Source: Hydrogenophaga sp.
Lineage (GTDB): Bacteria; Pseudomonadota; Gammaproteobacteria; Burkholderiales; Burkholderiaceae
Assembly: GCA_025458545.1 (NCBI GenBank)
Contig: JALOSH010000013.1
Coordinates: 1 to 19,665, forward strand
DNA length: 19,665 nt
Direction: 5' to 3'
In this document: in pieces, positions 7,274 through 13,817 of the stretch
Numbering within the stretch: the stretch's first letter is position 1
Layout of the letters: every line of letters starts with the position of its first letter
Made by a program: the position numbers and the translations under genes
Notes under the pieces: model-generated
Seen by the model: the letters and a program-made list of their open reading frames with translations, nothing else
Told to the model about the DNA's origin: nothing
The model's database searches: none

Positions 7274-7702
7274 ATGAGTGCCCAGCTGTGCAACAACCAT
7301 TTCCGGGTCGACTGGGGCGGCACCCGCATCGGCTTCACCGAGGTGAGTGGCCTGAGCATCGAGCTCGACGCGGTGCCCCACCGCGATGGTGCCTCACCCG
7401 ACAGCGCGGTCTCGCTGCTGCCGGGCCAGAAGCTGTTCTCGCCGGTGGTGCTCAGGCGGGGCATCGTGCCGGGCGACAACGATTTTTTCGACTGGATCAA
7501 CAGCGCCCAGTTCGGTGATGTCCAGCGCCGCGACGTCACCATCCAGCTGCTCAACGGGCAACACGATCCGGTGGTCACCTGGCGACTCACCAGAGCATTC
7601 CCGTCCCGGCTCGACTACGCTCCGCTGAGTTCGCTGGGCAGCGAGATCGCGATCGAATCGCTCACGCTGGTGCACGAGGGGCTGCGGGTGGAGCACGCGT
7701 GA
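7274..7702 (+). CDS. Orphan phage tail-tube-like protein (T4 gp19/eCIS family)
   Basis: This 142-residue protein matches the T4 gp19-like tube family (conserved phage tail region protein, as in extracellular contractile injection systems and R-type particles). Signature parts are NNHFRVDWGGTRIGFTEVSGL (residues 7-27), the HRDGASPD strand, the block LLPGQKLFSPVVLRRGI followed by GDNDFFDWI (48-75), RRDVTIQLLN, and the ending EIAIESLTLVHEGL. Length is normal for the family. ATG at 7274 follows AGGAG at 7262-7266. Family members normally stack as hexameric rings inside a sheath, beside sheath, baseplate, spike and AAA+ ATPase genes. None of those is in this window. Its stop overlaps the GTG of a methyltransferase gene (GTGA), so the two are coupled. 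Confidence 0.87.
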   Translation: MSAQLCNNHFRVDWGGTRIGFTEVSGLSIELDAVPHRDGASPDSAVSLLPGQKLFSPVVLRRGIVPGDNDFFDWINSAQFGDVQRRDVTIQLLNGQHDPVVTWRLTRAFPSRLDYAPLSSLGSEIAIESLTLVHEGLRVEHA

Positions 7703-8367
7703 CGCCCTGGCCCGCCAGTCCAGCGGCCGAGCGCAACAAGCAGCCGATTCTGGAGGCCCTGCGGCAGGTGCTGCCGGCGCGGGGTCGGGCACTGGAGATC
7801 GCGTCGGGCACCGGGCAGCATGTGGCGTGGCTGGGCGCCGGACTGCCTGGCTGGCAATGGCAGCCGTCGGAAGCCAGCAGCGCAGCGCTGCCCTCCATCG
7901 CGGCCCATGTGCAGCAGGCCGGTATCGGCAACGTGCATCCGCCCTGCCTGCTGGATGTGATGGATGTCCCATGGCCGAGCGACGACGGGACCCTGGCTCG
8001 CCAATTTGCGAACCCGTTTGACGCGATCTTCTGCGCCAACCTGCTGCACATCACCGACTGGTCTGTCTGCAATGCGCTCATGCTGGGCGCCAGCCGACAC
8101 CTGGCGCAGGGTGGCCTGTTGTTGATCTACGGGCCGTTCCTCGAAGACGAGGTCCCCACCGCACCCAGCAACCTCGCGTTCGACGACAGCTTGCGCCGAC
8201 AAAACCCGGCCTGGGGCATTCGACACCGGACCGCGGTGGAGCGGTGCGCACAGCAGGCCGGTCTGCAAGCCCAGCGCCGCGTCGCCATGCCCGCCCACAA
8301 CCTGCTGCTGGTGTTTGTGCTGAACCCGGCGTCGGCGGGCGCCGACAGCCCGAACAGTCGGCACTGA
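7699..8367 (+). CDS. DUF938 family SAM-dependent methyltransferase
   Basis: This 222-residue protein begins with SPAAERNKQPILEAL and then the SAM-binding motif ALEIASGTGQH (31-41), the typical opening of the DUF938 class I methyltransferase-like family. Later conserved pieces are FDAIFCANLLHIT, GGLLLIYGPF and the Arg-rich end. Substrate is unknown. The start is GTG at 7699, overlapping the TGA of the tail-tube gene by four bases, and no later Met gives a complete N-terminus. The YeeE gene follows after 27 bases, so a run from 7274 to 9293 is plausible. Some eukaryotic and bacterial relatives are called 2-polyprenyl-like methyltransferases without proof. Confidence 0.88.
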   Translation: MTPWPASPAAERNKQPILEALRQVLPARGRALEIASGTGQHVAWLGAGLPGWQWQPSEASSAALPSIAAHVQQAGIGNVHPPCLLDVMDVPWPSDDGTLARQFANPFDAIFCANLLHITDWSVCNALMLGASRHLAQGGLLLIYGPFLEDEVPTAPSNLAFDDSLRRQNPAWGIRHRTAVERCAQQAGLQAQRRVAMPAHNLLLVFVLNPASAGADSPNSRH

Positions 8368-8394
8368 CCAGGCGGACGCGGATAATCCGCGGCC

Positions 8395-8868
8395 ATGACC
8401 GATTCCTTCATCTTCTTTCCCCTCGGCTGGCAACACTACCTGTTGGGCGGCCTGTTCATCGGCGGCGGCGTGGCCCTGCTGTTTGTGCTCACCGGCCTGG
8501 TCGGCGGCATGAGCTCGGTGTTTTCATCGACCTGGTCCTTCGTTTCGCGAGCGCCCTATTTCCAGCAGGCCCGCTACACCGGCTCGCGCGGCTGGCGCCT
8601 GGTGTACGCGGCCGGTCTGGTGCTGGGCGCGCTGGTCTGGTGGCTGGCTTTTTCTGACCACACACCACAGACCACCGAGGTGCCGGTGTGGGCGCTGCTG
8701 GTGGGCGGCTTCCTGGTGGGTTACGGCGCGCGCCTGGGCAACGGCTGCACATCGGGACACGGCATCTGCGGCCTGGGTTCTTTGCAGTGGCCGTCGCTGC
8801 TGGCCGTGCTGACTTTCATGGGCACCGCCTTCATCACCGCCAACCTGGTGGCACGGTGGCTGGCATGA
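8395..8868 (+). CDS. YeeE/YedE family membrane protein, first half
   Basis: This 157-residue integral membrane protein shows about four hydrophobic segments and the family motif GNGCTSGHGICGLGSL with Cys118 and Cys125. YeeE/YedE proteins import sulfur compounds; the E. coli-type homologue was shown to carry thiosulfate through conserved cysteines. Here the unit is split into two half-size genes, a common bacterial arrangement annotated as paired YeeE/YedE (PmpA/PmpB-like) proteins. The stop overlaps the next start (ATGA at 8865-8868), which supports a two-subunit transporter. No TusA, rhodanese, metallo-beta-lactamase sulfur dioxygenase or ArsR/BigR regulator is in the window, so the sulfur substrate is inferred from family only. 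Confidence 0.9.
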   Translation: MTDSFIFFPLGWQHYLLGGLFIGGGVALLFVLTGLVGGMSSVFSSTWSFVSRAPYFQQARYTGSRGWRLVYAAGLVLGALVWWLAFSDHTPQTTEVPVWALLVGGFLVGYGARLGNGCTSGHGICGLGSLQWPSLLAVLTFMGTAFITANLVARWLA

Positions 8869-9293
8869 GCACATCGGACATGACCCCCCGACAGTTCATC
8901 GCCGTGCTGGCGTGTGGCGCGCTGTTCGGCTTTGGCCTGGCGCTGTCCACCATGGTGCAACCCGAGGTGGTGCTGAGCTTCCTGCGCTTCCAGGACCTGG
9001 GACTCATGCTGGTCATGGGTGGAGGGGTGCTGGTGACGCTGATCGCCTACCAGCTGGCGCCACGTTGGCTGGGCCGACCCCTGCTGGGTGGGCAGTTTCA
9101 GCGGCATGGTGCTGCATGGAACCGCGATACCTTGCAGGGGGCGGCCCTGTTCGGTGTGGGCTGGGGCCTGTGCGGGGTGTGTCCTGGACCGGCCATCGCT
9201 GGCCTGGGCACCGGCAACTGGAGCCTCCTGTGGGCGCTGGCCGGGATCGCACTGGGCGCGCTCGCGCAAGGTTTGCGCGCTCGGTCCAACTGA
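8865..9293 (+). CDS. YeeE/YedE family membrane protein, second half (DUF6691-like)
   Basis: This 142-residue membrane protein is the partner of the preceding gene. It has an N-terminal LACGALFGFGLALSTMVQPEVVLSFL segment typical of the second half of the pair and the motif GWGLCGVCPGPAIAGLG with Cys103 and Cys106. Four hydrophobic stretches are visible. The start is ATG 8865, overlapping the upstream stop, so the two proteins are likely made in equal amounts and form one sulfur-compound channel. The length is normal for the split form. Upstream in-frame sequence overlaps the first gene and is not used. Confidence 0.9.
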   Translation: MSTSDMTPRQFIAVLACGALFGFGLALSTMVQPEVVLSFLRFQDLGLMLVMGGGVLVTLIAYQLAPRWLGRPLLGGQFQRHGAAWNRDTLQGAALFGVGWGLCGVCPGPAIAGLGTGNWSLLWALAGIALGALAQGLRARSN

Positions 9294-9376
9294 AAGGCCG
9301 GGCGCTGTTCACCCAGCGGGGAACCTCGCCAGGCCGGTTCGAATCTGCCCGTCCATCACCACACCGAGTCCCACCC

Positions 9377-9844
9377 ATGCTGCAGTCGCTCAAGTTTTTT
9401 CTGGCCCAGCTCACCCTGCAACCGGCAGAGCCCTCGCCCGCCGAACAGGCCCATGCGCTCCAACTCGCCACGGCGGTTCTGCTGGTCGAGGTGATGCGCG
9501 CCGAACCCACGCTGGGCGACAGCGAGCGCGAGACCATCCTGCGTTCGCTACAGGCCAAATTTGCGCTCGCTGGCGACGAGCTGCAGAACCTGCTGGATCT
9601 GGCGCACGACAGCGCACAGACCGCCCACGACTACCAGGGCTACACACGCTTGCTCAACGAGCGCTTCAGCCAGGCGCAGAAAATCGCTGTGGTGGAAGCC
9701 ATGTGGCAGGTGGCTTATTCAGACGCCCACTTGGACGCGCATGAAAACCACGTCATCAGCAAAGTGGCCGGGCTGCTTCATGTGACCCACGGCGAATACA
9801 TCGCGGCCAAGATGCGCGCCAAGGAAGCTTCTCCGGCCCGCTGA
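9377..9844 (+). CDS. TerB family tellurite-resistance-like protein
   Basis: This 155-residue, mostly helical cytoplasmic protein resembles the TerB family. The key piece is SDAHLDAHENHVISKVAGLL, with Asp116, His118, Asp120 and Glu123 in the position of TerB's acidic metal-binding turn, and a matching N-terminal repeat region (VEVMRAEPTLGDSERETIL). TerB-like proteins bind divalent metal and are linked to stress responses, but stand-alone copies in proteobacteria are widespread and mostly untested. No other ter genes (terC, terD, terZ) are nearby. ATG 9377 gives the usual MLxxLKxF opening. It lies 83 bases after the YeeE pair, on the same strand, and may have its own promoter. Confidence 0.85.
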   Translation: MLQSLKFFLAQLTLQPAEPSPAEQAHALQLATAVLLVEVMRAEPTLGDSERETILRSLQAKFALAGDELQNLLDLAHDSAQTAHDYQGYTRLLNERFSQAQKIAVVEAMWQVAYSDAHLDAHENHVISKVAGLLHVTHGEYIAAKMRAKEASPAR

Positions 9845-9940
9845 GCGCAATGCCGCCGGCGCCACCCTTGTGGAACGGTCACCCGGTCTGCGATGATGCA
9901 GCGCCCAAGCCCACCAGAGGGCCTTTCGCCCGTCTTGAAC

Positions 9941-10534
9941 ATGCACACCAGAACCCTAGCCCTGACCCTGGCCACCGCGCTGACTCTCCTGCTCGGTGCC
10001 TGCTCCAAAGAACCTGCCACCGCACCCGAGCCAAGTGCGGCCCAGCCCATCGCGGCTGGCCAGGCCTACGATGCGGTCGCCTCAGGCAGCAAGGGCTTCA
10101 CGGTCGGCCCGATGATGAGCGCGAACGCGGTCTATGTGCTGTTCGATCCGCAGTGCCCGCACTGTGGTCGCCTCTGGCAGGCCACACTCCCGCTGCTGCC
10201 CAAGGTGAAGTTCGTCTGGGTTCCGGTGGCCATCATGGGCCCCAAAAGCGTGCCCCAGGGCGCCGCCCTGCTGCAGGCCACCGACCCGGTGGCCACCATG
10301 TCGGCCCACGAGAGCGCCCTGCTGCAGGGCCAGGGTGGCATGTCAGCCTCGGCCAGCGTGCCGGACGAGATCTTCCAGGCGATCAAGGCCAACTCTTTGC
10401 TGCTGGACCGACTGGGCGCCGATTCGGTGCCCTTCATCGTCGCCCGACACGCCGGCACCGGCCAGCCGCTGACCCACAGCGGCGCGCTCGGGACCGAAGA
10501 TTTGATGGCCTTGCTGGGCCTGGCCAAGCCCTGA
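9941..10534 (+). CDS. DsbG-like thioredoxin-fold lipoprotein
   Basis: This 197-residue exported protein has an N-terminal signal with lipobox LLGAC (Cys21), so it is probably anchored in a membrane facing the periplasm. The thioredoxin-fold part carries the redox motif CPHC at 72-75 (FDPQCPHCGRLW) and a cis-proline region SVPF (Pro164), as in DsbC/DsbG-type disulfide isomerases. It lacks an evident N-terminal dimerisation domain of the length seen in E. coli DsbG. ATG 9941 was chosen because it opens the signal peptide; an in-frame ATG at 9893 would add a non-hydrophobic leader. The partner reductant (DsbD/CcdA) is not in the window. Confidence 0.85.
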   Translation: MHTRTLALTLATALTLLLGACSKEPATAPEPSAAQPIAAGQAYDAVASGSKGFTVGPMMSANAVYVLFDPQCPHCGRLWQATLPLLPKVKFVWVPVAIMGPKSVPQGAALLQATDPVATMSAHESALLQGQGGMSASASVPDEIFQAIKANSLLLDRLGADSVPFIVARHAGTGQPLTHSGALGTEDLMALLGLAKP

Positions 10535-10548
10535 ACCCCGATCGGGTT
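10534..10548 (+). terminator. Weak hairpin after DsbG-like gene
   Basis: AACCC and GGGTT flank CGATC right at the stop codon. The stem is five base pairs and is followed by GGCTTAAC, not a T-run. It might slow transcription before the small gene that follows; low confidence. Confidence 0.3.
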
Positions 10549-10601
10549 GGCTTAACATTCGCACACCAGGCCGCAACCCGCAGCCGCCAACGGAGAACAC
10601 C

Positions 10602-10742
10602 ATGGGCAAAGAACAGCGCAACGAAAAGATGTCGAAAAAACCCAAGAAGGACACCTCGGCCCCCAAAGGCCCGGTCACCTCCGACCGCCCCACCCCGCCG
10701 GTGACCGCAGTGCTGCCGCGCGGTAAGGAAAAGAACAAGTGA
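10602..10742 (+). CDS. Small basic Lys/Pro-rich protein (46 aa)
   Basis: ATG at 10602 follows a GGAG ribosome site at 10592-10595 and opens a 46-codon frame ending at TGA 10740-10742. The product starts MGKEQRNEKMSKKPKKD, has a middle rich in Pro, Thr and Ser, and ends LPRGKEKNK. It is strongly basic at both ends, has no hydrophobic core, and is probably disordered; a nucleic-acid or ribosome contact is a guess from charge alone. Good ribosome site, codon use like the neighbours, and a 10-base gap to the DUF427 gene favour it being real. I recall similar short KxxKP-rich ORFs annotated as hypothetical in Comamonadaceae but cannot name a family. Confidence 0.65.
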   Translation: MGKEQRNEKMSKKPKKDTSAPKGPVTSDRPTPPVTAVLPRGKEKNK

Positions 10743-10752
10743 GCCCCGCCCG

Positions 10753-11034
10753 ATGAAGGCCACCTGGAACGGCGCCGTGATCGCCGACAGCGACGACACG
10801 GTGCTGGTGGAAGGCAACCACTACTTTCCAGAAAGCGCGCTCAACCGGGCCTTCGTCACCTTCAGCAACCACCGCAGCACCTGCCCCTGGAAGGGCGAGG
10901 CCAAGTACCTGTCGCTGCTCGTCAACGGCGAGATCAACCCCGATGCGGCCTGGTACTACCCGGAGCCCAAACCCGAGGCGGACAACATCCGCGGTCGAGT
11001 GGCGTTCTGGAAGGGCGTGAAGATCGAAGGCTGA
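10753..11034 (+). CDS. DUF427 domain-containing protein
   Basis: This 93-residue protein is a single DUF427 domain. Diagnostic pieces are MKATWNGAVIADSDDTVLVEGNHYFP, then CPWKGEAKYLSLLVNG (residues 47-62), and AAWYYPEPKPEADNIRGRVAFW with the ending GVKIEG. The family is small and widespread, of unknown biochemical function, and the CPWKG motif is its most conserved part. The length is normal. It follows the small basic gene by 10 bases and converges on the quinone oxidoreductase, whose stop is 30 bases away. Confidence 0.92.
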   Translation: MKATWNGAVIADSDDTVLVEGNHYFPESALNRAFVTFSNHRSTCPWKGEAKYLSLLVNGEINPDAAWYYPEPKPEADNIRGRVAFWKGVKIEG

Positions 11035-11064
11035 GTCTGGCACGTCCTGCCTCTTCAGGCGATT

Positions 11065-11661
11065 TCAGGCCCCTTGCTTGCCGAGCTTGTTGAGTTTGGC
11101 GCACCACTGCGCCACGCCCTGTTCACCCAGCCGGTCCACCAGCCCGATCAGGGTTTCGTGCACTGGTGCGATGCCGACAAAACCCAGGATGTTGCGCTCC
11201 AGCGATTTGACGCTGTGCGCCCTGAAATACCAGCGGTACACCAGGGCGGGCATGCCCATGGTGACCAAAACGCGCGCCGAGCGACCGCCCAGCGCCTTTT
11301 TGCCGAACGGGTTCTTTTCGTCGCGGTGAAACGCAAAACCCGGTCTTGCCACTTGCTCCAGAAAGCCTTTGAGCAATGCCGGCATGTCGCCCAGCCAGAG
11401 CGGGAAACACAGCAACAGGTGATTGCACCAGGCAATGCCGTCCTGAGCGGGCTGGAGTGCAGGCGGCAGTTCGCCGTGTTCCCAGTCGCCCGCATTGCTC
11501 AACAGCGGGAAATCGAGCTTGGCCACATCGACCCTGCGCACGGAATGACCGGCGGCTTTTGCTCCGTCGGCATAGGCGTCGATCAGTGTATGGAGCAGAT
11601 GGCCTGGCCCGGCGTCGGGGTGTCCGTTGACGATCAGGATGCGGCGGGGCGCAGTGCTCAT
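11065..11661 (-). CDS. NAD(P)H-dependent flavodoxin-like oxidoreductase
   Basis: This 198-residue protein belongs to the Flavodoxin_2 / NAD(P)H dehydrogenase (quinone) group (MdaB/KefF-like). Supporting segments are RRILIVNGHPD at the start (FMN phosphate loop), LLLCFPLWLGDMPALLKGFLEQV (the conserved P-W-x-P-A-KGF block), and GRSARVLVTMGMP. It should carry FMN and reduce quinones or similar acceptors with NAD(P)H in two-electron steps. ATG at 11661 is preceded by an AGGAGA ribosome site. An FNR-like box lies about 59 bases upstream of the start. The next minus-strand gene upstream is rbgA, ending at 11783. Confidence 0.88.
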   Translation of the reverse strand: MSTAPRRILIVNGHPDAGPGHLLHTLIDAYADGAKAAGHSVRRVDVAKLDFPLLSNAGDWEHGELPPALQPAQDGIAWCNHLLLCFPLWLGDMPALLKGFLEQVARPGFAFHRDEKNPFGKKALGGRSARVLVTMGMPALVYRWYFRAHSVKSLERNILGFVGIAPVHETLIGLVDRLGEQGVAQWCAKLNKLGKQGA

Positions 11662-11713
11662 GGCATTTCTCCTGGGAAAGCCACCATGCTGCGACAGCGA
11701 AGACCGAACGTCC

Positions 11714-11727
11714 TTGACCCGGATCAA
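11714..11727. promoter_or_regulatory. FNR/ANR-like operator
   Basis: On the minus strand these bases read TTGATCCGGGTCAA, matching the FNR/ANR consensus TTGAT-N4-ATCAA at 9 of 10 defined bases. The centre is about 59 bases upstream of the start codon of the oxidoreductase gene, so placement suits an activator site if the transcription start lies some 20 bases before the ATG. This would tie the oxidoreductase to low-oxygen control. No -10 box was recognised. Confidence 0.5.
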
Positions 11728-11782
11728 GCTCTTGAAAACACCGGAACCAGCGCCGACGTGTGGAACGCCCTCGACAGCGCCT

Positions 11783-12766
11783 TCAGCGCGCCCTGCGGGC
11801 CGCAACTCGCTGGTCCGGTTTGGCTTTGCGTTCGGGGCGGATGTGGCCGTCTTCGCGCAGCTTGTTCTTGCGGACCGCTCGGTCGGCGTCGGCCTGCAGA
11901 CCGGCCTTCAGCCAGCGGGTGAACAGCTCCGGTGTTTCGAGCGTGATGCGGCCGATGTGCAGCGCACGGAAATCAGCGATCACCAGTTCGGCGGCCTTCT
12001 GCAGGTTGACCTTGCCACCACCCATGAGCGCGCCGCGCTGGCGGCCGATGGCTTCGAGCAACTCGTCTTCGTGAGCCTGGGCAAAGGCGTCGGGCGAGAG
12101 ACCGAGTTTGTACCGCGCTTCGAGCAAAGCGGGGTAGTCCGCCTTCAGCAAAGCCAGCAGCTCATAAGCCACTTCCTGTTCGTCATAGGCGTTTTTGCCC
12201 ACCGCGCCGCTGGCGGCGAGGTTGAAGCCGCTCTCGGGCACCACGATGCGTGGCCAGAGCATGCCGGGTGTGTCGTACAGGTAGAAGTCGTCGGCCAGGG
12301 CAATGCGCGATTCGGTGCGGGTGACGCCAGCCTCGTCACCGGTCTTCGCGGCGCGCTTGCCTTTCAACGTGTTGATCAGCGTGGACTTGCCGACGTTGGG
12401 AATGCCGCAGATCAGCACCCGCATGGGCTTGACCATGCCGCCGCGCTTGGGCGCTAAGACAAAGCACGCGTCGATCAATGCGCGCGCGGGCGCGGTGTCG
12501 CTCGCGTCGAGCGCGATGGCTCGGGTGTTCGGCTGGGCGTTGTAATGGTCCAGCCAGAGCGCGGTGCGCACCGGGTCGGCCATGTCCTGCTTGTTGAGCA
12601 CCTTGAGCGTGGGTCGTCCGCTGGTGAGTTCGGCCATCAGCGGGTTGGCACTGCTGCCGGGCAGGCGGGCGTCGAGCATCTCGATCACGACATCGATTTC
12701 TTTCACGCGCTCGCCGATCGCCTTGCGCGTGAGGTGCATGTGCCCGGGGAACCACTGGATGCTCAT
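11783..12766 (-). CDS. ylqF: Ribosome biogenesis GTPase YlqF/RbgA
   Basis: This 327-residue circularly permuted GTPase shows its motifs in the order G4-G5-G1-G2-G3: NKQD at 58-61, then GIPNVGKST starting at 121 (P-loop), Thr149 in GVTRTE, and DTPG at 165-168. The opening IQWFPGHM and the ANTAR-like C-terminal helices are characteristic. The family finishes large ribosomal subunit assembly. The C-terminus ends in a strongly basic tail (RPERKAKPDQRVAARRAR), fitting rRNA contact. ATG at 12766 gives the conserved N-terminus. It is divergent from the SRPBCC gene across 118 bases and followed, after 121 bases, by the oxidoreductase. Confidence 0.95.
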   Translation of the reverse strand: MSIQWFPGHMHLTRKAIGERVKEIDVVIEMLDARLPGSSANPLMAELTSGRPTLKVLNKQDMADPVRTALWLDHYNAQPNTRAIALDASDTAPARALIDACFVLAPKRGGMVKPMRVLICGIPNVGKSTLINTLKGKRAAKTGDEAGVTRTESRIALADDFYLYDTPGMLWPRIVVPESGFNLAASGAVGKNAYDEQEVAYELLALLKADYPALLEARYKLGLSPDAFAQAHEDELLEAIGRQRGALMGGGKVNLQKAAELVIADFRALHIGRITLETPELFTRWLKAGLQADADRAVRKNKLREDGHIRPERKAKPDQRVAARRAR

Positions 12767-12884
12767 CGTTGATTCGTTTTCTTTCGCTCAGACCCGGGAT
12801 TGTGCGCTGGGTCGACCCCTCTACCGCGCGGACCGGACCGCGTGCCACAATGAATTTCCCACCCCACACCCCAAGAGGAGACAC

Positions 12885-13355
12885 ATGAGCATCACCGTCA
12901 AGATCGATCTGGCTTACGAATTCGAGGTCAAGGCCAAGGCCGCCGAGGTGTTCGCCTTGTTGTCCGATGTACCGGCCTCGGTGAGCCATTTTCCCAAGGT
13001 CGAACAACTCACTGACATGGGCGGCGGTGTCTACCAATGGGAAATGGAAAAAGTGGGCACCACCCAGGTCAACATCCAGACCGTGTACGCCAGCAAGTAC
13101 GTGAGCGATGCGGCCAAGGGCACGGTCAAGTGGACGCCGGTCAAGGGCGTGGGCAATGCACTGGTGGGTGGTCACTGGAAGATCGTGGACAACAAGAAGT
13201 CGACCGGTCTGACACTGGCCATCCAGGGCGAGATCGAGGTGCCTCTGCCCGGGCTGATGAAGATGGTGGTGGTGCCAGTGGTGCAGGGCGAATTTGAAAA
13301 ACTGGTCGAAAAATACATCGACAACCTGATCAAGCGCTTCGGTGGCGAGGTCTGA
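12885..13355 (+). CDS. SRPBCC family protein
   Basis: This 156-residue protein has the START/Bet v1-like layout seen in polyketide cyclase and CoxG-type SRPBCC proteins: FEVKAKAAEVFALLSDVPASVSHFPKVEQL near the start, a beta-rich middle with YQWEMEKVGTTQVNIQT, and a long C-terminal helix FEKLVEKYIDNLIKRF. Such proteins form a deep hydrophobic pocket; the ligand is unknown here. ATG 12885 is preceded by a strong AAGAGGAGA ribosome site. It is a single-gene unit, divergent from ylqF and followed by hairpins at 13356-13441. Confidence 0.85.
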   Translation: MSITVKIDLAYEFEVKAKAAEVFALLSDVPASVSHFPKVEQLTDMGGGVYQWEMEKVGTTQVNIQTVYASKYVSDAAKGTVKWTPVKGVGNALVGGHWKIVDNKKSTGLTLAIQGEIEVPLPGLMKMVVVPVVQGEFEKLVEKYIDNLIKRFGGEV

Positions 13356-13380
13356 CTTGTCCCGCCCGGCAGGGGACAAG
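13356..13380 (+). terminator. Hairpin after SRPBCC gene
   Basis: CTTGTCCC (13356-13363) pairs with GGGACAAG (13373-13380) around a 9-base loop, starting just after the stop codon. An eight-pair GC-rich stem in this place is a good terminator candidate, although no T-run follows. Confidence 0.6.
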
Positions 13381-13395
13381 CCTGTGCACAAGTGT

Positions 13396-13441
13396 GGGCC
13401 TTGTCTGTAGGAGCGACGCAAGTGCTTGACCCACAAGGCCC
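13396..13441. repeat. Inverted repeat with 28-base loop
   Basis: GGGCCTTGT (13396-13404) and ACAAGGCCC (13433-13441) are perfect 9-base inverted copies. The loop contains TGTAGGAGCGACGCAAG, which recalls REP-type repeats of other proteobacteria. It lies between the SRPBCC gene and the ferredoxin gene and may be a second terminator or a mobile-repeat remnant. Confidence 0.45.
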
Positions 13442-13495
13442 GCGATCAGATCGCCTGTTCAGCAGGCAGCCGATGAAGGCGACCGGTTGAGGCCC

Positions 13496-13792
13496 ATGCA
13501 TCCAGCGCTCGACTCCCGCGTCTTCCAGCTCCACCTGCCCGCCTCGAACCGAAGCCTGGACGCACCCGCTTCGGACACCCTGTTGCAAACACTGCAACGT
13601 GCGGGCGAACACTGGCCAGCCTCGTGCCGCAACGGCAGCTGTCGCGCCTGCATCGGCCGCTTGGGTTCTGGCACGGTGCGCTACCGCGTGGACTGGCCGG
13701 GACTGTTGCCCGAAGAAAAAACACAGGGCTGTGTGCTGCCCTGTGTGGCCGAACCCACCAGCGACGTGGTGCTGATCGCTGCGGACGGGTGA
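13496..13792 (+). CDS. Small 2Fe-2S plant-type ferredoxin
   Basis: This 98-residue protein has the plant-type ferredoxin ligand pattern: Cys44-x4-Cys49-x2-Cys52 (PASCRNGSCRAC) and Cys83 in CVLPCVAEP. This is the fold of stand-alone electron carriers and of the N-terminal domain in multicomponent reductases. It has no reductase domain and no neighbour reductase, so its partner is unknown. ATG 13496 is used; an in-frame TTG at 13487 preceded by GAAGG is a possible alternative start. It converges on gshA with a 25-base gap. Confidence 0.88.
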   Translation: MHPALDSRVFQLHLPASNRSLDAPASDTLLQTLQRAGEHWPASCRNGSCRACIGRLGSGTVRYRVDWPGLLPEEKTQGCVLPCVAEPTSDVVLIAADG

Positions 13793-13817
13793 GGCCGCAA
13801 GATATGGACCCGACAGG

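Noticed and set aside
5429..7381. A 650-codon minus-strand frame across the M23 peptidase gene
   Set aside because: Same reason: no recognisable domain, and the plus strand holds conserved M23 motifs with zinc ligands.
7274..9844. A complete phage tail, eCIS or tellurite-resistance island
   Set aside because: Only one tube gene and one TerB-like gene are present; no sheath, baseplate, spike, AAA+ ATPase, terC or terD-type genes are found.
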